Assembly: GCF_024398015.1 (NCBI RefSeq)
Contig: NZ_CP073747.1
Coordinates: 2,118,501-2,182,500, forward strand
Direction of reading: 5' to 3'
DNA: 64,000 nt
Origin: Kordiimonas sp. SCSIO 12610
GTDB taxonomy: Bacteria > Pseudomonadota > Alphaproteobacteria > Sphingomonadales > Kordiimonadaceae
Below the pieces are notes generated by a model, which did not search any database, was not told the origin of the DNA, and saw only the letters and a program-made list of their open reading frames with translations. Numbering within the stretch: the stretch's first letter is position 1; each line of letters opens with the position of its first letter. Shown in pieces: positions 35,369 through 43,614 of this stretch. A program made the translations under genes and the position numbers.

Positions 35369-38230
35369 TCACTTTAAAATAGATAATTGCTGCAAAGCAT
35401 CTTCACGTCCGAAGAAAGGTTCGCTGCCTTGCAATGCTATCTCCAGCTCGCGAATAGCGCCGTCCTGGTCACCGTTCGCCAGCAATGCCATCCCATAATG
35501 GTACCTGAGCTGTGAGTTATCCGCGTCTCTTTTCAGTGCGCTTTCAAAGGCCTGAATGGCACCATCTATATTTCGCTCCACCTGCAATAAGATCCAGCCA
35601 TAGACATCAAGAACATAAGCGTCATTCGGGGCAATCAATCGGGCTCGATCAGCAAACAATGTCGGCTCGCCCGTTCCTGTTTCCTGATAGGATCGCGCCA
35701 ATTTCGCCAAAATCAAAGCAGAGGTGTTCCCTGATCGGATGAGAGTCTCGTAATGGGGAATAGCCTCGCCAAATTGCTCGTTATCAAAGAAAAGGTCTGC
35801 CAGCCGTGATTGAGCAAGCATATTTTGTGGGGCTCCCTCTAGCAACTGCTGGATCAGTTCAATCGCCCTTTCACGGTCACCGCTGCTTGCCCGAATCTTC
35901 AAGGCCTCAGCTAGGGCCAAGTTAATTTCAGTATTTTGCTCGTTTTCGGCATTTTCAATCAATCCTGTGTAAATTGTAATTGCTTTACTCATGTCCCCCA
36001 GCGCTTCATAGGCTTTCCCCAGCACAGCGAGAGACATATCCGACGGGAGGAGCGATGGATCGAGCTTTTGCTGACTTGCCTCAACTTGCTCAAAATTTAA
36101 GCGTCCAACGTTCGCCGCAAAACTATACCATTCTATCATCTTCACCGTATCATCGTCAGGCGCAAGTCGACTCGCGCGCTCAAACGCATCAATAGCGCCA
36201 GCCCTTAAGCCCGATTTCAAAAGCGCACGGCCATAAAGAATATTCGCGCTCAATGGGTCAATATTAGAGACCCTATATTTTGAAAGAACTCGCGCTGCCG
36301 GGGCATAGGATTGCATCGTAAGTAACTGTTCACCCAACCTTCCGAATTTCGCAATTTGCTGCGAACTCCGCCCAATAGATCTAAGGTGCGATATCGCCTG
36401 TGCTCTCGCCCCTGAGCGATCAAGAGCCCTTGCGTAATCAACCGCCAGATCAATATCCGTAGGGAACGCTTGTAAAACAGCTGAAAACAATGAAATTGCT
36501 TCGTCCAATTTCTCATTATCATTCTGTTCCAACAAAGCCTTTGCGAGGATCGCAATAGCACGCATGTCACTTGGATTGGCGCGTATGAAACTGCGCAAAT
36601 CATCCTCTACAGCCGCAAAGTTGCCAAGCGCCATATTGGCAAGCCCTCTATTCTTAAGGGCTGCACCGTAATTCGCATTCAGGGAAATTGCCTTGTCAAA
36701 TGCAGCAATCGCTTCGACATGGTTTCCCATCCGATAATTCAAGCTGCCCAACATATTCTGGCCAAAGGCTCGATCAGGGGCGATTGTCAGGATTTTCTGA
36801 ATGGTTTCCTGAGCACTATCATAATCTTCTGCACGCATTTGCATACTTGCCAGAATACCAAGATTCTGAAGGTCTGCTTTCTGATTACCAACAAGGTTTT
36901 CAAACGCCGAAATTGATTGGGTATCCTGATTAAGAACATAGCCACTCAGGATAGAACTCAGATTGATTTGACCGCCTATTGCTTCATCAACCGCTTTGCC
37001 GTCAAACTTGGCTTGTTCAAAGTATGTCCTGGCCTGCTCGGCTTGCCCTAAACCCGCTAAGGCCGCACCTGCGATCACCAGATGATTATTGGTCCTGTCT
37101 TTTGACGCAATCACGGGACTAATCGCTTTGTAGGCTTCTTGGTAACGTTCGCTCCTTAGGTAGGATGCGGCAAGCAATGTCCGGATCTCTACAGCCGTTG
37201 GAAGTGCTGTTAAGCCGCGCTCGAGAACATAAATTGCCTGTGAATATTCACCGAGCGCATATGCCACAATCCCGCGCAGGTAAATTGCAGGCAAAAACCT
37301 TTCTGTCAGCCTTCGTGTTCGTCCTAGCAAATTATCCGCGAGCTTATAATCACCATTCTGCGTTGCAATGACCGCACTCATGTAAAGCGCAAGCGGATGG
37401 TTGGGCGTTCCTTCATAAACCTTATCCAAATAGGCTTCTGCTTCTGCAAATTGTGCCCGCGCTATATTCAAACTCGCTAGCTCAAGGTTAGCTAACAGAT
37501 TACCTGGAAATAATTCCACCGCTTTTAGAAAATACCCTTCTGCGGCCGCTCTTTCACCTTGATATTGTTTGATCAAACCGCTTGTGTATTGCACCATTGT
37601 GTTGTTTGGTGCTCGAACTTCCGCCAAACGAAGATATTCGTCCGCGCGGTCAAGATTGCCCGAACGAAGATCAAGACGAGCCAATCCCAAATACGCAGAA
37701 AAGCCTTCAGGAAACCGTTCCTTTGCTTGCTCGTAAATCAACCTTGCAGCATCAAACCGTCCTTCGGCAAAATTGGCGTCTGCCATGACGATCAAAGCTT
37801 CTGCTTGCTGATTTTCCGCGATTTCCGCGCCGCTTAGGATATCAATTGCTTTTGCATATTGCCCTTGCACCAAGAATGATTTTGCATAAGGAACTGCAGT
37901 TTCGGCATATGTGGCACCAAGGGCTTTGGCCCTATCGACTGCGGTCTCTGCCGCTATACCAGCGCCCTTTTCCAGGTAAATACGGGCGAGCGTCAAATAT
38001 GAGTTTTTATCTGCACGCCCTTCAGCATTATTTTTTTGAATGAGGGCTATTGCGGCATCATAATCGCGCGCCTTCAAAAGCACATCTATTTGTGCTTCAT
38101 CACCATCCTGCGCAAAGCTCGTTGTTGACCAAAGCGAACCGAACAGGCCAGCGGTCAAACCAATCAATCGAAAAGGCCTGTATTTCGACCTGTTTCTGTT
38201 CTGACTTTTTATGCCTACAACATGCCCCAT
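35369..38230 (-). CDS. prsT: PEP-CTERM system TPR-repeat protein PrsT
   Basis: This 953-residue exported protein has a signal segment (LIGLTAGLFGSLWSTTSFAQ) and roughly twenty tetratricopeptide repeats, seen as many A-L-G/A-Y-A alternations such as GQYAKAIDILSGA, GNHVEAIAAFDKAISLNANYGAALKNRG and NIDGAIQAFESALKRDADNSQLRYHYG. Length and composition match the PrsT family of exosortase loci. Most members are lipoproteins, but here I see a signal-peptidase I site (SFAQDG) instead of a clear lipobox. It likely scaffolds the assembly of the export complex in the periplasm. It lies 2 bp after the initiating transferase gene. Confidence 0.88.
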   Translation of the reverse strand: MGHVVGIKSQNRNRSKYRPFRLIGLTAGLFGSLWSTTSFAQDGDEAQIDVLLKARDYDAAIALIQKNNAEGRADKNSYLTLARIYLEKGAGIAAETAVDRAKALGATYAETAVPYAKSFLVQGQYAKAIDILSGAEIAENQQAEALIVMADANFAEGRFDAARLIYEQAKERFPEGFSAYLGLARLDLRSGNLDRADEYLRLAEVRAPNNTMVQYTSGLIKQYQGERAAAEGYFLKAVELFPGNLLANLELASLNIARAQFAEAEAYLDKVYEGTPNHPLALYMSAVIATQNGDYKLADNLLGRTRRLTERFLPAIYLRGIVAYALGEYSQAIYVLERGLTALPTAVEIRTLLAASYLRSERYQEAYKAISPVIASKDRTNNHLVIAGAALAGLGQAEQARTYFEQAKFDGKAVDEAIGGQINLSSILSGYVLNQDTQSISAFENLVGNQKADLQNLGILASMQMRAEDYDSAQETIQKILTIAPDRAFGQNMLGSLNYRMGNHVEAIAAFDKAISLNANYGAALKNRGLANMALGNFAAVEDDLRSFIRANPSDMRAIAILAKALLEQNDNEKLDEAISLFSAVLQAFPTDIDLAVDYARALDRSGARAQAISHLRSIGRSSQQIAKFGRLGEQLLTMQSYAPAARVLSKYRVSNIDPLSANILYGRALLKSGLRAGAIDAFERASRLAPDDDTVKMIEWYSFAANVGRLNFEQVEASQQKLDPSLLPSDMSLAVLGKAYEALGDMSKAITIYTGLIENAENEQNTEINLALAEALKIRASSGDRERAIELIQQLLEGAPQNMLAQSRLADLFFDNEQFGEAIPHYETLIRSGNTSALILAKLARSYQETGTGEPTLFADRARLIAPNDAYVLDVYGWILLQVERNIDGAIQAFESALKRDADNSQLRYHYGMALLANGDQDGAIRELEIALQGSEPFFGREDALQQLSILK

Positions 38231-38232
38231 GA

Positions 38233-39624
38233 TTATCTTGCCCCTGATGGAAATAAAACAACACGAACGGTTTGAAGTATAATCAGCAAATCAAATACAA
38301 GCGAATAATTCTTGATATAATATAAATCAAACTCAAGCTTACGGCGCGCATCATCAATCGAAGCACCGTATGGATATTGGATTTGCGCCCACCCCGTTAA
38401 GCCCGGTTTTACATAATGCCGCTCTCGGTAGAATGGGACTTCGCTTCCAATTTTCTCTACAAAATACGGTCTTTCAGGCCTTGGCCCCACAAAACTCATC
38501 TGCCCTCTAAGCACGTTGACGAGTTGAGGAAGTTCATCGATCCGCGTCATTCGAATAAAGCGTCCTATTGTCGTGATGCGAGGGTCCTTTTCCTCTGCCC
38601 ATTTCGGTGCATTTGCGTTTTCTGCATTTACAATCATGCTTCTAAATTTCAATAATTCAAAGCGTTCACCAAACTGGCCGATACGTTCCTGACGATATAA
38701 CGCTGGTCCTCGACTGGTCAGTTTCACAAGAATTGCCGTCAACAATATGATCGGAAATGTCAGAACCAAGAGAATGCTGCTCGCCAACATATCCAGAATA
38801 CGTTTGCCAATCAGTTCTATATCGTTGGTGCCCTTGAACCCTTCGGAATAAATGATCCATTCAGCGCTCAATGATTCCAGTTTGACATATCCACGAACGC
38901 GTTCGTTGAAGGTAGAAAATTCCTGAACCTCAATACCCTGTAATTTACAGGCGATCATTGCCTCCATGGGCAGCCGACTGTCAGCATCATCGTTCGCAAC
39001 TATGATAAGTTCAGCCCGTTCCGTCAGGGCAAACTTATCAAATTGTGAAAAATTATCGATTGAAACAGCACTATCAATTTTGACAGCTTCGCCAGGGATT
39101 TGGCACACGGCCACCACCCGCAACCCCGCTTCACGAGCGGACGCAATATAATCATTGATATATTTCGCTTTGCTACCGGCCCCAAGAATAATAACACGCC
39201 GGTTCCATCGTCTTTGCCACAAAACTTTCAAAAAGAACAAATGGCCGATGAAAACACCCACGGCGCCGATAAACAATGCCAGGATCAGTATGGAACGCCA
39301 TAAAGGCAAAAACGGAAAAAGATAAGCCGTCGCAAATAGTAAAAGGCTACTGACTGCAAAACTTATAAAAAGGCGGATGAAAAATACTTTGGAAGCGCGA
39401 ACGCTATCACTATGGTAGCATCCTACACTGAACATTACAGGTACGATGATTAACGGGAACAACAGCTTGGCAACCAAGGCCTCTGTTCCCACTAACAAAT
39501 CGATATCAAGCGCGCTCAAGCGGAGCCATTCAGCCAGAAATATACTCGCTGTCAGAACGGCCACATCCCCTATGGCCAGCCCCAGTTTTACGGGAGAAAT
39601 ATAATGACGAAAAAGCCGTACCAT
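38233..39624 (-). CDS. XrtA-system initiating sugar transferase (EpsB/WcaJ-like, TIGR03013 type)
   Basis: This protein of about 463 residues has four N-terminal membrane helices, a Rossmann-like CoA-binding domain (VIILGAGSKAKYINDYI), a fifth hydrophobic segment and the C-terminal bacterial sugar transferase domain. That domain contains LLKFRSMIVNAE, ITTIGRFIRMTRIDELPQLVNVLRG, MSFVGPRPERPYF and KPGLTGWAQIQYPYG, the hallmarks of polyprenyl-phosphate hexose-1-phosphate transferases. It starts glycan synthesis on undecaprenyl phosphate. The ATG at 39624 has AAGG 6 nt upstream and is preferred to a TTG at 39630. Confidence 0.93.
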   Translation of the reverse strand: MVRLFRHYISPVKLGLAIGDVAVLTASIFLAEWLRLSALDIDLLVGTEALVAKLLFPLIIVPVMFSVGCYHSDSVRASKVFFIRLFISFAVSSLLLFATAYLFPFLPLWRSILILALFIGAVGVFIGHLFFLKVLWQRRWNRRVIILGAGSKAKYINDYIASAREAGLRVVAVCQIPGEAVKIDSAVSIDNFSQFDKFALTERAELIIVANDDADSRLPMEAMIACKLQGIEVQEFSTFNERVRGYVKLESLSAEWIIYSEGFKGTNDIELIGKRILDMLASSILLVLTFPIILLTAILVKLTSRGPALYRQERIGQFGERFELLKFRSMIVNAENANAPKWAEEKDPRITTIGRFIRMTRIDELPQLVNVLRGQMSFVGPRPERPYFVEKIGSEVPFYRERHYVKPGLTGWAQIQYPYGASIDDARRKLEFDLYYIKNYSLVFDLLIILQTVRVVLFPSGAR

Positions 39625-39726
39625 AATCAACCTTACCTCAACGATGATGACAGTACGCTTAACCGTTTATTCATTCAAGATATTGTTGTTAAGGCAAAAG
39701 TTTCTTTTTAGGCCTGACACACCCCC

Positions 39727-40605
39727 TCAGACATCGGGGACATCTAAAAGAGTAGCAGCACCAGAAATCACGCCGATTGCCAATGCAATCCCACACCCTT
39801 GACCAGTACCAACATATTCGCCAACAACTGGGTTAATATTCGCAAAAGACAGGGTATCACGTTGCTCTATGGATGAAAACGAAGCAACGCGAACATGATC
39901 CACATAGCTATTATCAATTGAGTGCAAAAGAACAAATGCCGCTAGTGCGCCCCACCCTTCGACCAAAACAGGAAGTCTTCTGCTCCGCGCCGCAATCATT
40001 GCGCCGATAATTGCCGCAATCTCACGACCTCCATGTTTTTGGAGCAGCTCAAGATATGTTGCGGTATTTACGGCATCTCTAGTGTCTTTCAGCAAATCTT
40101 CGCAAGCCTTGATAATTTTAATCGCTTGCTGCTGATTGCCGGGTGCCAAATCACTTAAGCCCAATATATCGCCGCCTGAAGCCGTCGCTTCCATTCCAAA
40201 CGCTATTGCACCCATGCAATCACGCTCGCTCCAATCCTGTGACAAGTCATGAGGAACTTCGGGCGCGAGTTCAAGGATGCGCAGGCCAATTCCGTTTTTG
40301 ACACACATATGGTTAACCGGTGTCCGTCCCTTCGATGCCCTTTCAATATAGTCTTTCACGACATCAATATCTGATATGCCTTTGTAAGCAGACGCCAAAA
40401 TGCATATGTGCGCTTCCTTAACAGAAAGCCTTTCGGCTTCCTGCCACATCGACAACCAGGATAACAACCCCTTAAGGCCGAAACTATCCGTAACTGGCTT
40501 AGTCGATAACTCGTTCTCCAGCTGAGTACATTTTTCGGTATCACCAGCAGGCAGCTGGGATAACAGATGATCTAGATCAGCAAATGGTGACTGTTCTGAA
40601 GACAT
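39727..40605 (-). CDS. Degenerate CobT-like protein (nicotinate-nucleotide:DMB phosphoribosyltransferase homologue)
   Basis: This 292-residue protein aligns by eye along its length with CobT, which makes alpha-ribazole phosphate from dimethylbenzimidazole and nicotinate mononucleotide in cobalamin synthesis. The best match is HGGREIAAIIGAMIAARSRR followed by LPVLVEGWGALAAFVLLHSI, and the C-terminal IALAIGVISGAATLL. However, the catalytic Glu in the MRLGEGSG motif of CobT is replaced (VGTGQGCG, T267), the GxGNTT-like loop reads APGNQQQA, and the DHG segment reads AYKG. It is also about 50 residues shorter. No other cobalamin gene is nearby. It probably lacks CobT activity. Confidence 0.7.
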   Translation of the reverse strand: MSSEQSPFADLDHLLSQLPAGDTEKCTQLENELSTKPVTDSFGLKGLLSWLSMWQEAERLSVKEAHICILASAYKGISDIDVVKDYIERASKGRTPVNHMCVKNGIGLRILELAPEVPHDLSQDWSERDCMGAIAFGMEATASGGDILGLSDLAPGNQQQAIKIIKACEDLLKDTRDAVNTATYLELLQKHGGREIAAIIGAMIAARSRRLPVLVEGWGALAAFVLLHSIDNSYVDHVRVASFSSIEQRDTLSFANINPVVGEYVGTGQGCGIALAIGVISGAATLLDVPDV

Positions 40606-40680
40606 GTAGGGAACCCTTATAATAAGAAATTTAATACGGCTTTATGCATGGCTTGGATGACAAATCAACCTTTTCTCAAT

Positions 40681-40703
40681 ACATGTTCATTATCTGTACA
40701 TGT
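40681..40703. repeat. ACATGT-N11-ACATGT dyad in the divergent promoter region
   Basis: Two perfect ACATGT hexamers (40681-40686 and 40698-40703) are separated by 11 bp. They lie 78 bp upstream of the cobT-like start and 83 bp upstream of the PEP-CTERM gene. The spacing fits an operator for a dimeric regulator. The regulator is unknown. Confidence 0.4.
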
Positions 40704-40785
40704 GATAACCCGCTTAATACTGGTCATTTTACTTGTAATCGCTTATAGTTAGGCAAAGTTTTGTATTTGTTTCGTGGTGTAACTT

Positions 40786-42873
40786 ATGTTCGGCAGTAGT
40801 AAATCAATGATTATGACAACCCTAGCAACAGGCATTGTTCTGGCTGCGGGTGTTATCCTATACGGTGAATATCAGGGAATTTCAGACAGTAAAAACAAAG
40901 AGTTACCAATATCAAGTTTTTTACCCCCTGTGTCTAGTGATGTTATATTACCGCCCCCAGCAAATGTTTTTGTAACGACGACACCTCAAGAAACAATTCC
41001 TGGCATTCGGCGCTTAAAGCTTGTTCGCCCTAACCTAAACAAAACAGAAACTGGCGAACAAAGCGAAGAAGACGCACGCGATTATTACCTTACGGGCACC
41101 CGCAGTGCTGATTTAATCAGAGAACCGGTTGATGCCCAAATTGAAACATTTCCCAGCGCTTCGCTTGAGGACGCAGTTAAGGGTGCATTATCAGTTGACG
41201 AATGGGGCTTTCAAGCGGTTCAAAATTATCTGAACCAAGCACTTGGTGATGAAGATCAATTGAAGCTGCGCATGGATGCGCTGTTAACTCGCCTCGGTGA
41301 AATGGCACCAGATTATGATTTGGCAACGGTTGCTGACGCGGCCAATCTAATCATCGAAGCAGGTTCCAGAACATATTGGACTGCCTTTATGGTACCCGTT
41401 GTTTTAGATCCGAACTTTCAGTTAACCGATAACGCACAAGGTTGGGATTTAGGCCCCGCGGGCCTGGAACCCTATCCTGAATTTATCCGAGTTAGTCCCG
41501 CAAACAAAATCGTTGTCGGTAGACAGATGCGCCAGATAAACACGGGCGATGAACAGTCAATCCTGCGCCAAGGTATCCGCGACATTCAAACGTTTAGTGT
41601 TAGCGGGCTTGAAAATGGTCGTTACCGAGTCATCGTTTTATCCTCGCAAATGAATAACAATGTCGAACCTCTTTACCCGTTCGGCGTAAACATTAAACGC
41701 AATGGCGCGACAATTAATCTGGTTGATACACGGGCAACCGATGAATTGGTCCCCGTGATGGTTTTGGCCACAAACGGCCCCGGTCGCCTATCGGATACGC
41801 CAAATATTATTGACGCAAGCTTGAATGGCACCCCACCTGCAACGGGACATATGTTGATCACTAGAGCCGATATTATCGATGGCAGCCTAACGATCAATTT
41901 CAATCAGCTTGGCAGGCAAGATACGTATGTGACATCTGTTATTATTTATAACGAGCCTGAAACAAGTATCGAGGAAGAACTCGCGCTTCAAATTGCAGAA
42001 TTCCTTCAGGATATTGCGCCTGCCGCCGGTGGAAATTTAACGCGTGAACAAATTTTAGCGAACCTGCCAATTGTAGACCCGGTGTTAGTCTTCTCGGATG
42101 GTGGTAATGGCCTTCCGGTTCCAGGAAGTAACAACCCGCCACCTCCAGGGCAATTCCCTGATGATACAGGTGGTCCGGGTACTGGCTTCCCCCCTCCTGG
42201 CGGCAATCCTCCTCCTGGCGGTAATCCTCCTCCTGGCGGCAATCCTCCTCCTGGTGGTAATCCTCCTCCTGGCGGTAATCCTCCTCCTGGTGGTAATCCT
42301 CCTCCTGGTGGTAATCCTCCTCCTGGTGGTAATCCTCCTCCGGGCGGTAATCCTCCTCCAGGCGGTAATCCTCCTCCGGGCGGTAATCCGCCGCCAACTG
42401 CAACAGCATCATTGGTTGCGGAGGCTGGGGTATATGATCCAATCGACCTTGGTGAAGATTTCACCCTTGATGCTTGTGGATCAACCTTCAATTCGGCGAT
42501 CCTCTGCTCCATTACAAGCTTAGAATCATTTGAGCTGACATGGTTACTTGGGGAAAATATTTTAGGTACGGGCCAAACGGTTCTATTAAACAGCGGTGAA
42601 GGTACATTATTCAGTGCAACAGGCGACTATAATGTAACCCTACAAATTCGCTTTGACGGTACATTGTTGGGTGAAGGTGAGCTGGTAAACTTGATTACAG
42701 GTGGAACCATATTCCTACCGGGTGACATCATCCTGACTAGCCTTGATACTGCGATAATAAGTATTGTCGCCGCATCAGTTCCAGAACCCGCAACCGGATT
42801 AATCCTGATCCCTGGCTTGCTCTTCATGGCACGAAGGCAAAAGCGTAAAAAGCGCCAGCTTGGAACCATATGA
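40786..42873 (+). CDS. PEP-CTERM sorting-domain protein with Pro/Gly repeat
   Basis: This 695-residue exported protein starts with a hydrophobic signal/anchor (TLATGIVLAAGVILYG). Its C-terminal tail carries the classic sorting signal: VPEP (residues 665-668), a hydrophobic stretch (TGLILIPGLLFM) and a basic end (ARRQKRKKRQ), making it an XrtA substrate. A beta-rich central domain (about 190-400) with FSVSGLENGRYRVIVLSSQ precedes a linker of 11 copies of PPPGGN (residues about 469-534). After that comes a PKD/Ig-like domain (about 540-650) with two cysteines. It may be a cell-surface or extracellular matrix protein. It is divergent from the CobT-like gene. Confidence 0.85.
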   Translation: MFGSSKSMIMTTLATGIVLAAGVILYGEYQGISDSKNKELPISSFLPPVSSDVILPPPANVFVTTTPQETIPGIRRLKLVRPNLNKTETGEQSEEDARDYYLTGTRSADLIREPVDAQIETFPSASLEDAVKGALSVDEWGFQAVQNYLNQALGDEDQLKLRMDALLTRLGEMAPDYDLATVADAANLIIEAGSRTYWTAFMVPVVLDPNFQLTDNAQGWDLGPAGLEPYPEFIRVSPANKIVVGRQMRQINTGDEQSILRQGIRDIQTFSVSGLENGRYRVIVLSSQMNNNVEPLYPFGVNIKRNGATINLVDTRATDELVPVMVLATNGPGRLSDTPNIIDASLNGTPPATGHMLITRADIIDGSLTINFNQLGRQDTYVTSVIIYNEPETSIEEELALQIAEFLQDIAPAAGGNLTREQILANLPIVDPVLVFSDGGNGLPVPGSNNPPPPGQFPDDTGGPGTGFPPPGGNPPPGGNPPPGGNPPPGGNPPPGGNPPPGGNPPPGGNPPPGGNPPPGGNPPPGGNPPPGGNPPPTATASLVAEAGVYDPIDLGEDFTLDACGSTFNSAILCSITSLESFELTWLLGENILGTGQTVLLNSGEGTLFSATGDYNVTLQIRFDGTLLGEGELVNLITGGTIFLPGDIILTSLDTAIISIVAASVPEPATGLILIPGLLFMARRQKRKKRQLGTI
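42190..42387 (+). repeat. Tandem 18-bp repeat, 11 units, encoding PPPGGN
   Basis: Eleven direct 18-bp units of the form CCTCCTCCTGG(C/T)GG(C/T)AAT run from 42190 to 42387 and keep the reading frame. Variants are confined mainly to third positions: GGT units cluster in the middle and CCG/CCA variants at the 3' end. This is typical of slippage or unequal crossing-over in a coding minisatellite. Confidence 0.95.
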
Positions 42874-42910
42874 AAATCATAATGATTTCGAAAGTATGGT
42901 AAAAATAATA

Positions 42911-42948
42911 AAAAACCCTCTCTAGCATTTTGCCAAAGCGGGTTTTTA
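42911..42948. terminator. Bidirectional AT-rich hairpin between the PEP-CTERM gene and the XRE gene
   Basis: AAAAACCC (42912-42919) and GGGTTTTT (42941-42948) can pair around a 21-nt loop, with T runs on both strands. It lies between two convergent genes, in the right place for a shared terminator. The long loop lowers confidence. Confidence 0.4.
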
Positions 42949-42968
42949 TATAAATTAGCTAGGTATAA

Positions 42969-43367
42969 TTACATACCGTATTCGTCAACACCGCTTGACA
43001 ACAAACGAGCCAAGCCAAGGACTTTCTTACGAATGCGAGGGTCAGCAATTCTGTAATATGCTTCCACAAGTTCTTGTGTTTCCTGTTTTGTGAAAACGTC
43101 ATCGTCAAGAACACTTGCTTCATCGTACCCTGGTAGCTTTGTCTCTGCCCCTTCAAAGAAGTAAGCTACAGGCACGTCTAGCGTATTAGACATTTTGAAC
43201 AATCGGCTTGAACCAATACGGTTAGTACCACGTTCGTATTTTTGAACTTGTTGAAAGGTAACTCCCAATTCATTACCAAGTTCTGTCTGCGACAATCCAA
43301 GCATTTTTCTGCGTGCACGAACACGCTGCCCGACATGGACATCAATTGGGTCTGGCGTTTTTAACAT
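42969..43367 (-). CDS. XRE-family helix-turn-helix regulator
   Basis: This 132-residue Cro/CI-type regulator has the helix-turn-helix in residues about 10-65: VGQRVRARRKMLGLSQTELG, then VTFQQVQKYERGTNRIGSSR. The C-terminal half (about 80-132) is acidic then helical, ending in ELVEAYYRIADPRIRKKVLGLARLL. It resembles the widespread alphaproteobacterial PraR/SinR-like group, members of which regulate surface attachment and polymers. It would be a fair candidate for control of the neighbouring exopolysaccharide or PEP-CTERM genes, but no operator was found. The ATG at 43367 has AGGAAAAG upstream. Confidence 0.87.
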   Translation of the reverse strand: MLKTPDPIDVHVGQRVRARRKMLGLSQTELGNELGVTFQQVQKYERGTNRIGSSRLFKMSNTLDVPVAYFFEGAETKLPGYDEASVLDDDVFTKQETQELVEAYYRIADPRIRKKVLGLARLLSSGVDEYGM

Positions 43368-43614
43368 TTACTTTTCCTGGGTTACGATCATTATTTTTTT
43401 GATCTTTGGTTACGATTATTTTTTTACTCGCATCCATTCATAGTGGACACATATTTCCAATCGCATTTTATTACTCAATCCCTAAAATCGTTATATTGCA
43501 GTTTTTCTGAAAAGACAACAATTTACAACCTTAGGCAGGCATATACTTATACTAAATTTTTCTTTTTATTTAGAATTATAACTGATTTTACCTCCATATT
43601 CCTAGTAAATCGTT

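Noticed and set aside
42006-42512. Long antisense frame across the Pro/Gly repeat
   Set aside because: It encodes only a repetitive complement of the tandem repeat (PPGGGL units) and has no ribosome site; it is a product of the repeat itself.
43368-43614. Possible small gene between the XRE regulator and pepN
   Set aside because: About 247 AT-rich bases; the only frame has no ribosome site and runs into the 3' end of pepN.
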